From Azospirillum doebereinerae (GTDB lineage: Bacteria; Pseudomonadota; Alphaproteobacteria; Azospirillales; Azospirillaceae): a DNA stretch of 64,000 bases. The notes under the pieces are model-generated. The model was given only the letters and a program-made list of their open reading frames with translations. It did no database searches and was not told the origin of the DNA. Made by a program: the position numbers and the translations under genes. Position 1 is the stretch's first letter. Each line of letters begins with the position of its first letter. Positions 1 to 10,789 of this stretch are shown here, piece by piece. Location: contig NZ_RZIJ01000005.1 in assembly GCF_003989665.1 (NCBI RefSeq), forward strand, positions 186,001 to 250,000, read 5' to 3'.

Positions 1-428
1 ATCTGGTGCCGACCATGACGGCGCTGGAGAACGTGGCGATCCCGCTGGAGTTCGCCGGGGTGTCCGACGCCTTCGACCGCGCCCGGCTGGGGCTGGAGGC
101 GGTCGGGCTGGGCCACCGCATCCACCATTACCCGGGGCAGCTCTCGGGCGGCGAGCAGCAGCGCACCGCGCTGGCCCGCGCCTTCGTCGCCGAGCCGGCC
201 CTGCTGCTGGCCGACGAGCCGACCGGCAACCTCGACATCGACACCGGCGCCACCATCGTCAAGCTGCTGTTCGATCTGGCCGAGCGGCGCGGCACCACGC
301 TGGTGCTGATCACCCACGACCCGGCGCTGGCGGCGCGTTGCGACCGCACGGTGCGGCTGGCCGACGGGCGGATCGCCGACGACGGCCAGTCGTCGCGCCG
401 CGAGCGCGTCCGGCTGGCGGGGGAATAA
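1..428 (+). CDS. LolD/YbbA-like ABC transporter ATP-binding protein (5' end outside window)
   Basis: This is the C-terminal part of an ABC ATPase; the reading frame is open from base 3 and ends with TAA at 426-428. Visible are the Q-loop region (LVPTMTALENV), the signature LSGGEQQR, Walker B LLLADEPT and the H-loop LVLITHD. The Walker A motif lies upstream of the window. The wording of these motifs is that of the MacB/LolD class, which powers lipoprotein release or extracytoplasmic substrate handling with FtsX-fold permeases. The next gene, 5 bases downstream on the same strand, encodes such a permease, so the two form a YbbA-YbbP-like pair. The exact substrate is unknown. No internal start should be used, because the gene clearly begins upstream. 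Confidence 0.93.
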   Translation, partial: LVPTMTALENVAIPLEFAGVSDAFDRARLGLEAVGLGHRIHHYPGQLSGGEQQRTALARAFVAEPALLLADEPTGNLDIDTGATIVKLLFDLAERRGTTLVLITHDPALAARCDRTVRLADGRIADDGQSSRRERVRLAGE

Positions 429-433
429 GGGGG

Positions 434-2983
434 ATGGGCGCCGCCAACGGGTTTTTCGCCAATCTGCCGCTCGCCTTGCGACTGGCCCGCCGCGAGCTGC
501 GGGGCGGGTTGAAGGGGTTCTGGATCTTCCTGGCCTGCCTGACGCTGGGGGTCGCGGCCATCGCCTCGGTCCAGTCGGTGTCGAGTGGGCTGCTCGACGG
601 GCTGGCCAGCGACGGGCGCGCCATCCTGGGCGGCGACGTGGCCTTCCGCCAGCTCTACACCCCGCCGACCGACGAGCAGAAGGCGGCGCTGGCCGAGGGC
701 GGCGGACGCGTCTCCAACTCCGCCGAGATGCGGGCGATGGCGCGGGCCGACGACGAGGTCCGCGCCTCGCTGGTCGAGCTGAAGGCGGTGGACGATGTCT
801 ACCCGCTCTATGGTGCCGTGACCCTGCGCGACGGCGGCGACGTCAAGGCGGCGCTGGCCAAGCGCGACGGGCGCTGGGGCGCGGTGGTCGAGGCCAGCCT
901 CGTGGACCGGCTGGGCGTCAAGCTGGGCGACCCGGTCCATCTGGGCGACAGCGTCTACCGTCTGGCCGGCATCCTCGACCGCGAGCCCGATCGCGCCTCC
1001 TCCAACGCCTTTTCGCTCGGGCCGCGCCTGCTGGTGGCGCTGGACTCGTTGCCGGAGACGGGGCTGCTGCAACCGGGCAGCCTGACATGGTGGAGCGCCA
1101 AGGTGGCGCTGCCCGACGGCACCGACCGGCTGGCGTGGCAGGAGGGGGTGAAGGCCCGCTTCCCCGACGCCGCTTGGCGCGTCCGCGACTTCACCAACGC
1201 CTCGCCGCAAATCGAGCGCTTCATCGACCGGATGACGCTGTTCCTGACGCTGGTCGGGCTGACCGCGCTGCTGGTCGGCGGGGTCGGGGTGGGCAACGCG
1301 GTGCGCAGCCATCTCGACTCCCGCGCCCGCACCATCGCCATGATGAAGTGCATCGGCGCGCCGGGCGCCCTGGTGTTCCAGCTCTATCTGGCGCAGATCC
1401 TGGCGCTGGCGCTGGTCGGCATCCTGTTCGGGCTGGCGCTGGGCGCCGTGGCGCCGCTGGCGCTGAGCCGTTTGCTGGAGGACGTGCTGCCGGTGTCGGC
1501 GCACATCGGCGTCTATCCGGGCGCGCTGGCGCTGGCGGCGCTCTACGGCGTGCTGACCGCGCTGACCTTCTCGCTGTGGCCGCTGGGCCGGGCGCGCGAG
1601 GTCCCGGCCGGCGCCCTGTTCCGCGACGTGATCGCCCCGGCGCAGGGACGGCCGAAGGCGCCGTACCTCGCCGCCATGGGGCTGTCGGCGCTGGCGCTGG
1701 CCGGGCTGGCGGTGGCGACGGCCGACAACAAGCTGTTCGCGCTGTGGTTCGTCGGCGGCTCCATCGCCACCTTCGGCGCCTTCCGCGCGGCGGCCGGGCT
1801 GGTGACGTGGGGCGCCGCCAGGATCGGGCGGGTGCGGCGGCCGGGGCTGCGGCTGGCGCTCGCCAATCTGCACCGGCCGGGCAACCCGACGGCGGCGGTG
1901 GTGCTGTCGCTGGGGCTGGGGCTGACCGTGCTGGTCGCCATCGCGCTGGTGCAGGGCAACTTCGCCCGCCGGGTGTCGGAGACGATCCCCAAGGACGCGC
2001 CCAGCTTCTTCTTCGTGGACATCCAGCGCGACCAGTTCGAGCCGCTGAAGGCCACCGTCACCGAGGTGCCCGGCACGAGCGCCTTCGAGGCGGTGCCGAG
2101 CCTGCGTGGCCGGATCGAGAGCGTCAACGGGGTGGAGGCCGAAAAGGCGCTGGCCAACCCCGAGCAGGCCTGGATCCTGGCCGGCGACCGCGGCATCACC
2201 TACGCCGCCAAGCTGCCGGAGCGCTCGCAGGTGGTGGCCGGGTCGTGGTGGGCGGCGGACTACGCCGGGCCGCCGCTGATCTCGATCCACCAGAGCGTCG
2301 CCGAGGCGTTCAACATCGGTCCCGGCGCCAAGCTGGCGGTCAACATCCTGGGCCGGACCATCGAGGCGACGGTGGCCAACGTCCGCGCCGCCGATTTCAG
2401 CACCATGGCGATCAACTTCACCATGGTCTTCGCCCCCGGCGCGCTGGAAGGCGCCCCCCAGACCTGGATCGCCACGATCCGTTCCGCCCCTGAGGCCGAG
2501 GAGGCGGTCCAGCGCGCGGTGTTGCACCGCTTTCCCAACATCACGCTGGTGCGGGTGAAGGACGCGCTCGACACGGTGGGCGACATGCTGTCGCACATCG
2601 GCACGGCGGTGCGCATCGTCGCCGGCATCACGCTGATCGCCGGCACGCTGGTGCTGGCCGGGGCCGTCGCCGCCGGGCACCGCCGCCGGGTCTACGACGC
2701 GGTGGTGCTGAAGGTGCTGGGGGCGACGCGGGCCGACGTGTTGCGCGCCTTCCTGCTGGAATACGGGTTGCTGGGGGTGCTGACCGCGATCATCGCCGGG
2801 GCCATCGGCACGCTGACCGCCTGGGCGGTGATGCGCTTCCTGATGCGCTGGGAGTGGACCTTCCTGCCGTCCTCGGTGCTGACGACGGCGCTGCTCAGCA
2901 CGGCGATCACGTTGGCCTTCGGGTTCTATGGTACTTGGCGGGCCTTGGGACAGCCGTCGGCGCCTTTGCTTCGCAACGAATGA
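434..2983 (+). CDS. FtsX-like permease family protein (YbbP-like)
   Basis: An 849-residue inner-membrane permease, the partner of the preceding ATPase. I chose the ATG at 434, just after the ATPase stop, because the N-terminus then reads as a normal permease start (cytoplasmic LALRLARRELRGG, then a first membrane segment around residues 28-48). A longer frame exists upstream but overlaps the ATPase. The layout is a large extracytoplasmic domain, a block of hydrophobic segments around residues 260-440, a second extracytoplasmic region, and FtsX-type helices at the C-terminus. This duplicated architecture is typical of YbbP. The family is thought to remodel or export lipophilic substrates, but the substrate here cannot be read from the sequence. 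Confidence 0.9.
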   Translation: MGAANGFFANLPLALRLARRELRGGLKGFWIFLACLTLGVAAIASVQSVSSGLLDGLASDGRAILGGDVAFRQLYTPPTDEQKAALAEGGGRVSNSAEMRAMARADDEVRASLVELKAVDDVYPLYGAVTLRDGGDVKAALAKRDGRWGAVVEASLVDRLGVKLGDPVHLGDSVYRLAGILDREPDRASSNAFSLGPRLLVALDSLPETGLLQPGSLTWWSAKVALPDGTDRLAWQEGVKARFPDAAWRVRDFTNASPQIERFIDRMTLFLTLVGLTALLVGGVGVGNAVRSHLDSRARTIAMMKCIGAPGALVFQLYLAQILALALVGILFGLALGAVAPLALSRLLEDVLPVSAHIGVYPGALALAALYGVLTALTFSLWPLGRAREVPAGALFRDVIAPAQGRPKAPYLAAMGLSALALAGLAVATADNKLFALWFVGGSIATFGAFRAAAGLVTWGAARIGRVRRPGLRLALANLHRPGNPTAAVVLSLGLGLTVLVAIALVQGNFARRVSETIPKDAPSFFFVDIQRDQFEPLKATVTEVPGTSAFEAVPSLRGRIESVNGVEAEKALANPEQAWILAGDRGITYAAKLPERSQVVAGSWWAADYAGPPLISIHQSVAEAFNIGPGAKLAVNILGRTIEATVANVRAADFSTMAINFTMVFAPGALEGAPQTWIATIRSAPEAEEAVQRAVLHRFPNITLVRVKDALDTVGDMLSHIGTAVRIVAGITLIAGTLVLAGAVAAGHRRRVYDAVVLKVLGATRADVLRAFLLEYGLLGVLTAIIAGAIGTLTAWAVMRFLMRWEWTFLPSSVLTTALLSTAITLAFGFYGTWRALGQPSAPLLRNE

Positions 2984-3058
2984 CGAGGCCGGGACGAAGC
3001 GGTGTCTTGACCGAATCGTGAAAGCTTTTTCATCCTGCGGACTCCGCCGCGATTCCTA

Positions 3059-3086
3059 TTGAACGGCTTGGCGGACTCGCCAATAT
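3059..3086 (+). promoter_or_regulatory. Candidate sigma70 promoter with internal palindrome, upstream of the BI-1 gene
   Basis: TTGAAC (3059-3064) and CAATAT (3081-3086) are separated by 16 bases, 46 bases before the BI-1 start codon. A perfect 6-bp inverted repeat, TTGGCG-GACT-CGCCAA (3068-3083), occupies the spacer and touches the -10, where a repressor could bind. Both are pattern matches only. Confidence 0.4.
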
Positions 3087-3132
3087 GTCAGGTCGACGGG
3101 ACAACCTTCTTTTGACCTAAGAGGAAACCACC

Positions 3133-3858
3133 ATGGCTGACCCGACCTTCAACCGCTTCGCGACCGCAGGCCGCGCGACAGATCGGGGATACTTCGACGA
3201 GGGCCTGCGGCAGCACATGCTGCGCGTGTACAACTACATGGGCGCCGGCCTGGTCCTGACGGGTCTGGTGGCGGCGCTCGTGTCGTCCAGCCCGGCGATG
3301 ATGGCCGCCATCTTCGGCACGCCGCTGAAGTGGGTCGTCATGCTGGCCCCGCTGGCCTTCGTCATGGTGCTGTCGTTCGGCATCCAACGCCTGTCCTTCG
3401 CCTCGGCGCAGATGATCTTCTGGGCCTATTGCGGCGCGATGGGCCTGTCGATGTCGGCGATCTTCCTGGTCTTCACCGGGGCCTCGATCGCGCTGACCTT
3501 CTTCGTCACCGCCGCGACCTTCCTGTCGATGAGCCTCTACGGCTACACGACGAAGGCCGACCTGTCGAAGATGGGCTCGTTCCTGATGATGGGCGTGATC
3601 GGTCTGGTGATCGCCGGCTTGGCGAACATTTTCTTCCAGTCGCCGGCCCTGCACTTCGCGATCTCGGCCATCGGCGTGCTGATCTTCACCGGCCTGACCG
3701 CCTACGACACCCAGGCGATCAAGGAAAGCTACGCCGAGGGCTACGACCACGAGAGCACCGGCAAGCTGGCCCTGATGGGCGCCCTGACGCTGTACCTGGA
3801 CTTCGTCAACCTGTTCCAGTTCCTGCTTCAGTTCCTGGGCGTGCGCAACAACGACTGA
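3133..3858 (+). CDS. Bax inhibitor-1/YccA family membrane protein
   Basis: A 241-residue polytopic membrane protein of the BI-1 (TMBIM) family. About seven hydrophobic segments follow a soluble N-terminus of roughly 30 residues; the end carries the characteristic TAYDTQAIKESY stretch and a final helix ending in FLGVRNND. Bacterial members include YccA, which modulates the FtsH protease, and BsYetJ, a pH-sensitive calcium leak channel. Which role applies here is unknown. The ATG at 3133 has an AGAGGAA ribosome binding site at normal spacing. The gene stands alone between a candidate promoter and a strong terminator, so it is probably monocistronic. Confidence 0.93.
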   Translation: MADPTFNRFATAGRATDRGYFDEGLRQHMLRVYNYMGAGLVLTGLVAALVSSSPAMMAAIFGTPLKWVVMLAPLAFVMVLSFGIQRLSFASAQMIFWAYCGAMGLSMSAIFLVFTGASIALTFFVTAATFLSMSLYGYTTKADLSKMGSFLMMGVIGLVIAGLANIFFQSPALHFAISAIGVLIFTGLTAYDTQAIKESYAEGYDHESTGKLALMGALTLYLDFVNLFQFLLQFLGVRNND

Positions 3859-3896
3859 GCCACCGCCCGTCGCGTAGGGCTCCGACACATGACGAA

Positions 3897-3929
3897 CCGC
3901 CCGGAAGCAGCCGCTTCCGGGCGGTTTTT
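3897..3929 (+). terminator. Rho-independent terminator after the BI-1 gene
   Basis: A 12-bp perfect stem (3897-3908 with 3913-3924), a 4-base loop and five T residues. It ends just before the stop codon of the convergent methyltransferase gene. Confidence 0.9.
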
Positions 3930-3936
3930 CTTTGGC

Positions 3937-4665
3937 TCAGGCGGGCTGGCCGGGGAAGGCGTCCAGGAAGGGGGAGAGTTCCTCGAAGAAGCGCGCGACC
4001 AGCGCCGGGTCCGAGAGATCGGTCATGTTCGGCAGGCCGCAGAACATCAAACCGGGGTTGGCCTTGACCAGATCGATGGACTCTATGAAGCAGGAAGAGA
4101 TCGAATCCTGCAAGCCGAGCTTCTGGGACAGCACGAAGACACCGATGCCGGCGCTGGCGTCATCGTTGATGTTGAAGGTTATTTCCGCGACGTTGTAGGG
4201 GAACACACGCCGCACGTCGCCCGGGCCGTAGCTGGCGACATGGGCTTCCCAAGGGTTTCCCATATACTCGTCCTGCGGCCAATTCCCGATGGGGATCGAC
4301 AGGATGACCATGTCGCAGCGTTCCAGCAGCGCCAGCACCACACGCTGCGCCTCGTCCTTGGTCATGTGTTCCAGGACGTCGCCCAGCACGGCGATGCCGC
4401 CACGGTCGAGATGGCGGTAGTCGAAGACACGCGCATCGGCGACGTGAACGGCGTCGTAAATCTCAGCCAGACCGTATTCCTTGACGTAGGGCCCCCAGAT
4501 CTCGACCGCGACGAAGCGGGCGTCGGGAAGGACGGGGCGCAGCAGGCGCCCATAGGTCCCGAGCCCCGGTCCGACATCGATGACTTGCGAAACCGGTCGC
4601 TGCGCGTTGAACCGATGGGCGGTCAGGACGGTCAGGGACTTGCCGAGCATGCTGCTGAAGGGCAC
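3937..4665 (-). CDS. Class I SAM-dependent methyltransferase
   Basis: A 242-residue protein with a Rossmann methyltransferase signature: VIDVGPGLGTYGR (motif I, SAM-binding loop, near residues 28-40), an acidic residue after the next strand (FVAVEIWG), and VLGDVLEHM, the motif-IV-like stretch common in small-molecule or glycan-associated methyltransferases. The GTG at 4665 is preceded by CGGAGA about 8 bases upstream, which supports it over an internal ATG five codons later. The substrate is not identifiable. DVLEHM and NPWEAHVASY resemble methyltransferases found near polysaccharide and motility loci, but no such genes are adjacent. Confidence 0.8.
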   Translation of the reverse strand: MPFSSMLGKSLTVLTAHRFNAQRPVSQVIDVGPGLGTYGRLLRPVLPDARFVAVEIWGPYVKEYGLAEIYDAVHVADARVFDYRHLDRGGIAVLGDVLEHMTKDEAQRVVLALLERCDMVILSIPIGNWPQDEYMGNPWEAHVASYGPGDVRRVFPYNVAEITFNINDDASAGIGVFVLSQKLGLQDSISSCFIESIDLVKANPGLMFCGLPNMTDLSDPALVARFFEELSPFLDAFPGQPA

Positions 4666-4754
4666 GAATCGTCTCCGGGAGGCAGACCCGCCGTCGTGAC
4701 GGGTGCAAGCCTGAAGCTACCACGCCGCTGGTGTGCCGGTCACCGGTGTGCCCG

Positions 4755-5945
4755 TCAGGGGGGTGCCGCGGCGGCGTCCAACCCGACGCCGACCACGCGG
4801 TTCTTGCCGGCCTGCTTGGCCTGGTACATCCGCTGGTCGGCCAGCTCGACCAGGGCTTCCCAACCGATGGACCGGTCGGCGCCCTGCTCGGCGACGCCGA
4901 TGCTGGCGGTCTGGAAGGCGCCGTCCGGGCGCTTGCCGAAGCCGGCCTTGCGCATCCGCTCCACCGCGACCATCGCGCCGCCGACCGGGGTGTCGGGCAT
5001 GATGACCAGGAACTCCTCGCCGCCCCAGCGGACCAGCGCGTCGGACTCCCGCAGCAGGCTGCGGATCGTGTTGGCGGCGTGGCGCAGCACGCGGTCGCCC
5101 TCGTCGTGGCCGAAGCGGTCGTTCACCGCCTTGAAGTCGTCGAGGTCGACGAAGATCGCCGAGAGCGGCTGCTCGACCCGCTGGGCGTGCGCCACCTGGA
5201 GCTTCAGCAGCTCCTCGCCGATGCGGCGCGACAGCGCGCCGGTCAGCACGTCGTGGGCCGCCTGCTCCAGCAGGGCGATCATGAAATGCAGCTGGCTGAT
5301 GGCGGCCAGCGTCGCCACCACCGCGATCAGCACCAGCAGCCAGAGCGCGCTGAGGTAGGACGGGAAGGGCAGCACCAGCGAGCCGTAGAAGCCGGCGCCC
5401 AGATGCGCCAGCAGCATCGGCGTGGCGAAGGCCGCCCCCTCGGTGGCCGTCAGCGGGAACACGCTGAGGCCCGCCACCATGACGAAGGGCAGATAGCCAT
5501 AGCCGGCGGTGACGGCGATCCGCAGATCGTCCACCCCCTGCTCGTACAGCAGCGGGTGCGAGACGCAGAAGAACAGCGTCGGGATCGCCAGCAGCGCGGC
5601 CAGCCGCCACCACGCGCCCACGATGTCCTCGCAAGGGCGGCGGTCGAGCGCGAGCGCCAGGAAGGCGGCGCTGGCGATCAGCCGCAGCACCGCCAGACCG
5701 GCGGACAGCGGCCACGTGAACACCGTCACGTCGATGATGATCCACAGCGGGGTCAACAGCCCGAAGACCATCGCCACCATCCGCACGCGCGAATGGATCA
5801 TCGCGGCACGCCGCCGGTTCAGGATGGGCGAATGCCCGCCCGGAAGGATCAGATCCCCGATCTGGTCGCCACGGATGAAATCCGCAAAGGACGAGGCACC
5901 GAGCATGACGCGGCAGTTCCCGACAGAGCTGAATGGAGGAAGCAC
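4755..5945 (-). CDS. Membrane-anchored diguanylate cyclase (GGDEF domain)
   Basis: The N-terminal half (to about residue 220) holds roughly six hydrophobic segments. The C-terminal half is a GGDEF domain with the active-site loop RWGGEEF near residue 308 and an inhibitory I-site RESD placed exactly five residues before it, so product inhibition by c-di-GMP is expected. The metal-binding strand AIFVDLDDFKAVND is intact, and the enzyme should make c-di-GMP at the inner membrane. The long frame starts at a GTG (5945) without a good ribosome binding site. An ATG at 5906 is equally possible and would remove 13 residues. The sensory input cannot be inferred. Confidence 0.9.
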   Translation of the reverse strand: MLPPFSSVGNCRVMLGASSFADFIRGDQIGDLILPGGHSPILNRRRAAMIHSRVRMVAMVFGLLTPLWIIIDVTVFTWPLSAGLAVLRLIASAAFLALALDRRPCEDIVGAWWRLAALLAIPTLFFCVSHPLLYEQGVDDLRIAVTAGYGYLPFVMVAGLSVFPLTATEGAAFATPMLLAHLGAGFYGSLVLPFPSYLSALWLLVLIAVVATLAAISQLHFMIALLEQAAHDVLTGALSRRIGEELLKLQVAHAQRVEQPLSAIFVDLDDFKAVNDRFGHDEGDRVLRHAANTIRSLLRESDALVRWGGEEFLVIMPDTPVGGAMVAVERMRKAGFGKRPDGAFQTASIGVAEQGADRSIGWEALVELADQRMYQAKQAGKNRVVGVGLDAAAAPP

Positions 5946-6039
5946 GGCGGCGGGTCACGCGGACGCTGGCGCCCGGCGGGGTGTTCCTCGCCAAAGATGG
6001 TACCCTATCAGGATAGGTTGGCTGGGACAAACAACATGC

Positions 6040-6067
6040 AAAAAAAGAGGCGGCCAGGGGCCGCCTC
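6040..6067 (-). terminator. Rho-independent terminator downstream of dnaJ
   Basis: On the minus strand a 9-bp perfect GC stem (6059-6067 with 6047-6055) with a 3-base loop is followed by seven T residues (6046-6040). It lies 27 bases past the dnaJ stop codon. Confidence 0.9.
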
Positions 6068-6094
6068 CACAATGTTTCCTGCCGATCCGATATA

Positions 6095-7255
6095 TCAGTC
6101 CTTCAGGTCTTCCCAGAGTTCCTTGACCTTGGCGAAGAAACCTTCCGATTGCGGGTTGGAGCCTTCCTTCCCGCCGCTCTCGAATTCGCGCAGCAATTCC
6201 TGCTGGCGCTTGGTGAGGTTGACCGGGGTCTCCACAACCGCCTGGATGTACATGTCGCCGCGCTGGGCGCTGCGCAGCACCGACATGCCCTTGCTCTTGA
6301 TGCGGAACTGGTGGCCGGACTGGGTGCCGGGCGGCACCGTCACCTTGGTGCGGGTGCCGTCGATGGTCGGCACCTCCACCGTGCCGCCCAGCGCCGCCGT
6401 GGTCATCGGGATCGGCACGCGGCACTGGATGTTGGCCCCGTCGCGCTGGAAGATCGGGTGCGGCGCGATGGCGAGGAAGATGTAGAGATCTCCCGCCGGC
6501 GCGCCTCTGAGCCCCGCCTCGCCCTCGCCGGCCAGACGGATGCGGGTGCCGTCCTCGACGCCCGCCGGGATGTTGACCTGGAGGGTCTTCTCCTTGCGCA
6601 GCCGTCCGGCGCCGCCGCAGGTCTTGCAGGCGTCCTTGATCACCTTGCCGGCGCCGTGGCAGCCGGGGCAGGTGCGCTCGATGGTGAAGAAGCCCTGCTG
6701 GGCGCGGATCTTGCCGTGGCCCTGGCAGGTCGGGCAGGTGATCGGCTGGGTCCCGGCCGCGGCGCCCGAGCCGTTGCAGCCGTCGCACTGGACCGACGTC
6801 GGCACGCGGACGTTGGTCTGGGTGCCCTTGAAGGCCTCCTCCAGCCCGATCTCCAGGTTGTAGCGCAGATCCTGGCCACGGCCGGACGCCCCGCCGCCAC
6901 CGCCGCGCCGGCCGCCCATGAACTCCCCGAACATCTCGTCGAAGATGTCGGCGAAGCCGCCGCCCCCACCGCCGAAGTCGAAGTTGAAGCCGCCGCCCCC
7001 GGCGCCCGGTCCGCCGCGACCGCCGCCGTTCTCGAAGGCGGCGTGGCCGAAGCGGTCGTAGGCCGCGCGCTTCTGGTCGTCCTTGAGAATCTCGTAGGCT
7101 TCGCTGACTTCCTTGAACTTGTGCTCGGCGTCCTTGTCACCCTGGTTGCGGTCCGGGTGGTACTGCATCGCCATCTTGCGATAAGCCTTTTTCAGCTCAT
7201 CCGCGCTGGCGCCCTTTTCCACGCCGAGCAGCTCGTAATAATCCTGTTTCGCCAT
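6095..7255 (-). CDS. dnaJ: Chaperone protein DnaJ (Hsp40)
   Basis: A 386-residue type I DnaJ in the usual order. First is the J domain (residues 1-70) with the HPD motif in YHPDRNQ, which stimulates DnaK ATPase. A Gly/Phe-rich linker follows, here unusually glycine-rich around residues 78-120. The zinc domain has four CxxCxGxG repeats ([32 protein letters not shown]), and the C-terminal substrate-binding beta domains complete the protein. It acts in the cytoplasm with DnaK and GrpE in folding and stress recovery. It lies 143 bases downstream of dnaK on the same strand, with a hairpin between them and a terminator after it. Confidence 0.98.
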   Translation of the reverse strand: MAKQDYYELLGVEKGASADELKKAYRKMAMQYHPDRNQGDKDAEHKFKEVSEAYEILKDDQKRAAYDRFGHAAFENGGGRGGPGAGGGGFNFDFGGGGGGFADIFDEMFGEFMGGRRGGGGGASGRGQDLRYNLEIGLEEAFKGTQTNVRVPTSVQCDGCNGSGAAAGTQPITCPTCQGHGKIRAQQGFFTIERTCPGCHGAGKVIKDACKTCGGAGRLRKEKTLQVNIPAGVEDGTRIRLAGEGEAGLRGAPAGDLYIFLAIAPHPIFQRDGANIQCRVPIPMTTAALGGTVEVPTIDGTRTKVTVPPGTQSGHQFRIKSKGMSVLRSAQRGDMYIQAVVETPVNLTKRQQELLREFESGGKEGSNPQSEGFFAKVKELWEDLKD

Positions 7256-7326
7256 GGGGGCCGACCGCCTTACATCTGGTCCAAACTGTCCGGGTCACGC
7301 TGGACCTCGACCCCAGCATACCGAAA

Positions 7327-7353
7327 GCCCGCCGCCGGGAAAAGGCGGCGGGC
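7327..7353 (-). promoter_or_regulatory. GC-rich hairpin between dnaK and dnaJ
   Basis: A perfect 10-bp inverted repeat (7327-7336 with 7344-7353) and 7-base loop lie in the 143-bp dnaK-dnaJ gap. There is no T-run on either side. It may stabilise or process the dnaK message, or set the dnaK:dnaJ ratio, rather than terminate fully. Confidence 0.5.
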
Positions 7354-7398
7354 CGTCGATGCTCGCGTCAGGTCCGTGTCAAAAAGAAGAGGGCCGGG

Positions 7399-9321
<1,923 letters not shown>

Positions 9322-9548
9322 GTTCAGCCTCTTGTGTTCGGCAGATGCGTGGCGGCCCGTCGCTTCCGGCACCGCCGCGATCCCCATGGGGTCGGTGGAA
9401 CGGTTGGGGTGGATCACTGCTGGCGGAGATATAGGCGGGTCGGTTTCTGGCTGCAACGGTGCGCTGATCGGTTTCAACCCGCAAAAGCGGGGAAAGGCAC
9501 GGGACGGGCGCCGGAGGGGCGGCGCGGCGGCGGCCTCGCTTCGGAATG

Positions 9549-9595
9549 GAATACGCGCGTATTCAAGCACACGGCAGTATATACCCGCGTATTCA
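9549..9595 (-). promoter_or_regulatory. Repeats and candidate heat-shock -35 upstream of dnaK
   Basis: A perfect 16-bp palindrome GAATACGCGCGTATTC lies at 9549-9564. The 10-mer CGCGTATTCA occurs at 9556-9565 and again at 9586-9595, exactly 30 bp (about three helical turns) apart. On the minus strand CTTGAA (9567-9562) matches the sigma32 -35 element, but the -10 that follows (CCATTC after 12 bases) is only a partial match. It would give a 5' leader of about 220 bases. No CIRCE element is visible. Confidence 0.4.
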
Positions 9596-9906
9596 CCCCG
9601 TTTGAATCATATCGTTTCCATTGTTACAAGTCTTTAACAGGCAGTCCGATAAGTAGACTCGGTCATTAACTTTTCATTAACAAGCATCGGTGTGATTGGT
9701 TGCGAGAAATCAATTGCCAGTTGCCCCGTTTATTCACGTTTTCGAGATTCTAATAGTGAAACCCAGAAAGGATTATGGTATCTCCTTTGGAGGTACGAGG
9801 GCGTTGCTGTCCGTTGCCTTGCCGGCAAACGGCCCTCCCATCTTCGGGCGGCATCGCCGGCGTGGCGGACAAGCGGACAAGCGGCCCAGCGTGAAAGGGA
9901 AGCGCG
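9596..9906. other. AT-richer intergenic region between divergent dnaK and a small gene
   Basis: This stretch contains CATTAAC twice (9664-9670 and 9675-9681) and several low-GC runs. It must hold the promoter of the plus-strand gene at 9907 and possibly further dnaK promoters. Two short overlapping open frames here have no convincing start signals and were not called. Confidence 0.5.
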
Positions 9907-10110
9907 ATGATTGACGAACGGCGCGACGTGGCCCTGGCCATCAAATCCTGCCTGGACAGCTTGCTGAACGATGCGTCGCGCTGCGATCTCGACGATCTCG
10001 CGCGCTTTCTCGGCCTCGCCGCGCTGGCCGCCGAGGAAGCGGCGGTCGCCAACGACGCCAAGAGCGCGCAGCTCAAGGCCCTGATGTCGGGTGGCGCCGG
10101 CCACTGCTGA
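9907..10110 (+). CDS. Small protein of unknown function (67 aa)
   Basis: I do not recognise this protein. It is short, largely helical in composition, with an alanine/leucine-rich middle (DLARFLGLAALAAEEAAV) and a C-terminal GGAGHC ending in cysteine. It has no signal peptide or membrane segment. The ATG at 9907 is preceded by AAAGGGAAG at good spacing, and codon use matches the surrounding high-GC genes, which is why I call it real. It is divergent from dnaK and convergent with the next gene. Confidence 0.6.
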   Translation: MIDERRDVALAIKSCLDSLLNDASRCDLDDLARFLGLAALAAEEAAVANDAKSAQLKALMSGGAGHC

Positions 10111-10137
10111 CGGGCGGGCGCTGGGGGCGGCGCCTGC

Positions 10138-10662
10138 TTAAAGAAGCTCCGCGGTCTGGATGGCGGCGTCGATGCGGCCCAGCATCGCCGCGCAGGACTC
10201 GTCCCCGTCCAGGATCGCGGGCAGGGCGTAGCTGAACATCGCGACGGCGGCTTGGCCGTCGCGTTCCGCCCCGACCAGCCAGAGGTAATGGGTCTCGGCC
10301 CGGCCGTCCTCGTCGGTCATCATCACGGCCTGCGCGACCAGGGCGCCGTCGGCCCGGGTCTCGACCGTGCGGTCGCCCGCGCGTTGGTCCTGGGGTCGCA
10401 CGAAGCGCAGCGCCATCTCCCGCAGCGTGGCGGCGACGCCGCCGGCCTCCGGCTTGGGCGTCACCCGGTCGGTCACCAGACGCAGCGTGCCGCCGGCCGG
10501 CGGTGGCGGGCGGAAGGTGGCGACGGGCTGCCCCTCGTGCTCCTCCACCTCGGCGGCCCAGCCGGACGGCAGGCGGAACCGAACGGTGTCGTTCCAGCCG
10601 ATGATGCGGCCGTCGCTGTCGTCGCCGCGCCCGTTGTCGCTGTGGCTGTGCTCGCCGTTCAT
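10138..10662 (-). CDS. Hypothetical protein (174 aa)
   Basis: This is a soluble protein with no recognised family. After a short polar N-terminus (NGEHSHSDNGRGDD) it has a compact alpha/beta pattern with strands such as TVRFRLPSGWAAEVEE and GTLRLVTDRV, vaguely like DcrB/PsbP-type folds; that resemblance is weak. The frame extends to 10779, but the ATG at 10662 avoids a low-complexity, arginine-rich extension and sits after a GGGA sequence. It is convergent with the 67-aa gene and divergent from the DUF1848 gene. Confidence 0.65.
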   Translation of the reverse strand: MNGEHSHSDNGRGDDSDGRIIGWNDTVRFRLPSGWAAEVEEHEGQPVATFRPPPPAGGTLRLVTDRVTPKPEAGGVAATLREMALRFVRPQDQRAGDRTVETRADGALVAQAVMMTDEDGRAETHYLWLVGAERDGQAAVAMFSYALPAILDGDESCAAMLGRIDAAIQTAELL

Positions 10663-10789
10663 GCCGTGTCCCGCCCTTGTCCGAGGGCCGCACTTTAGGC
10701 GGTCGAGCGGAGCGATCCAATCCTCTTCCTGGCAGTCTCCCGTTCCGCCGCTCTTGATGCGGAGCGTCCTCCCTCCCATGCTTTGAGCG

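Noticed and set aside
128-2680. Very long antisense open frame opposite the FtsX permease gene
   Set aside because: It is Arg/Gly/His/Gln-rich, as expected for the shadow frame of a high-GC gene; the sense frame has family motifs. Similar long antisense frames over dnaJ, dnaK, leuS, the 967-aa gene and the Pat-like gene were dropped for the same reason.
9692-9914. Two overlapping 72-aa open frames upstream of the 67-aa gene
   Set aside because: Both lie in the AT-richer regulatory region, overlap each other out of frame, and lack good ribosome binding sites; neither composition looks protein-like.
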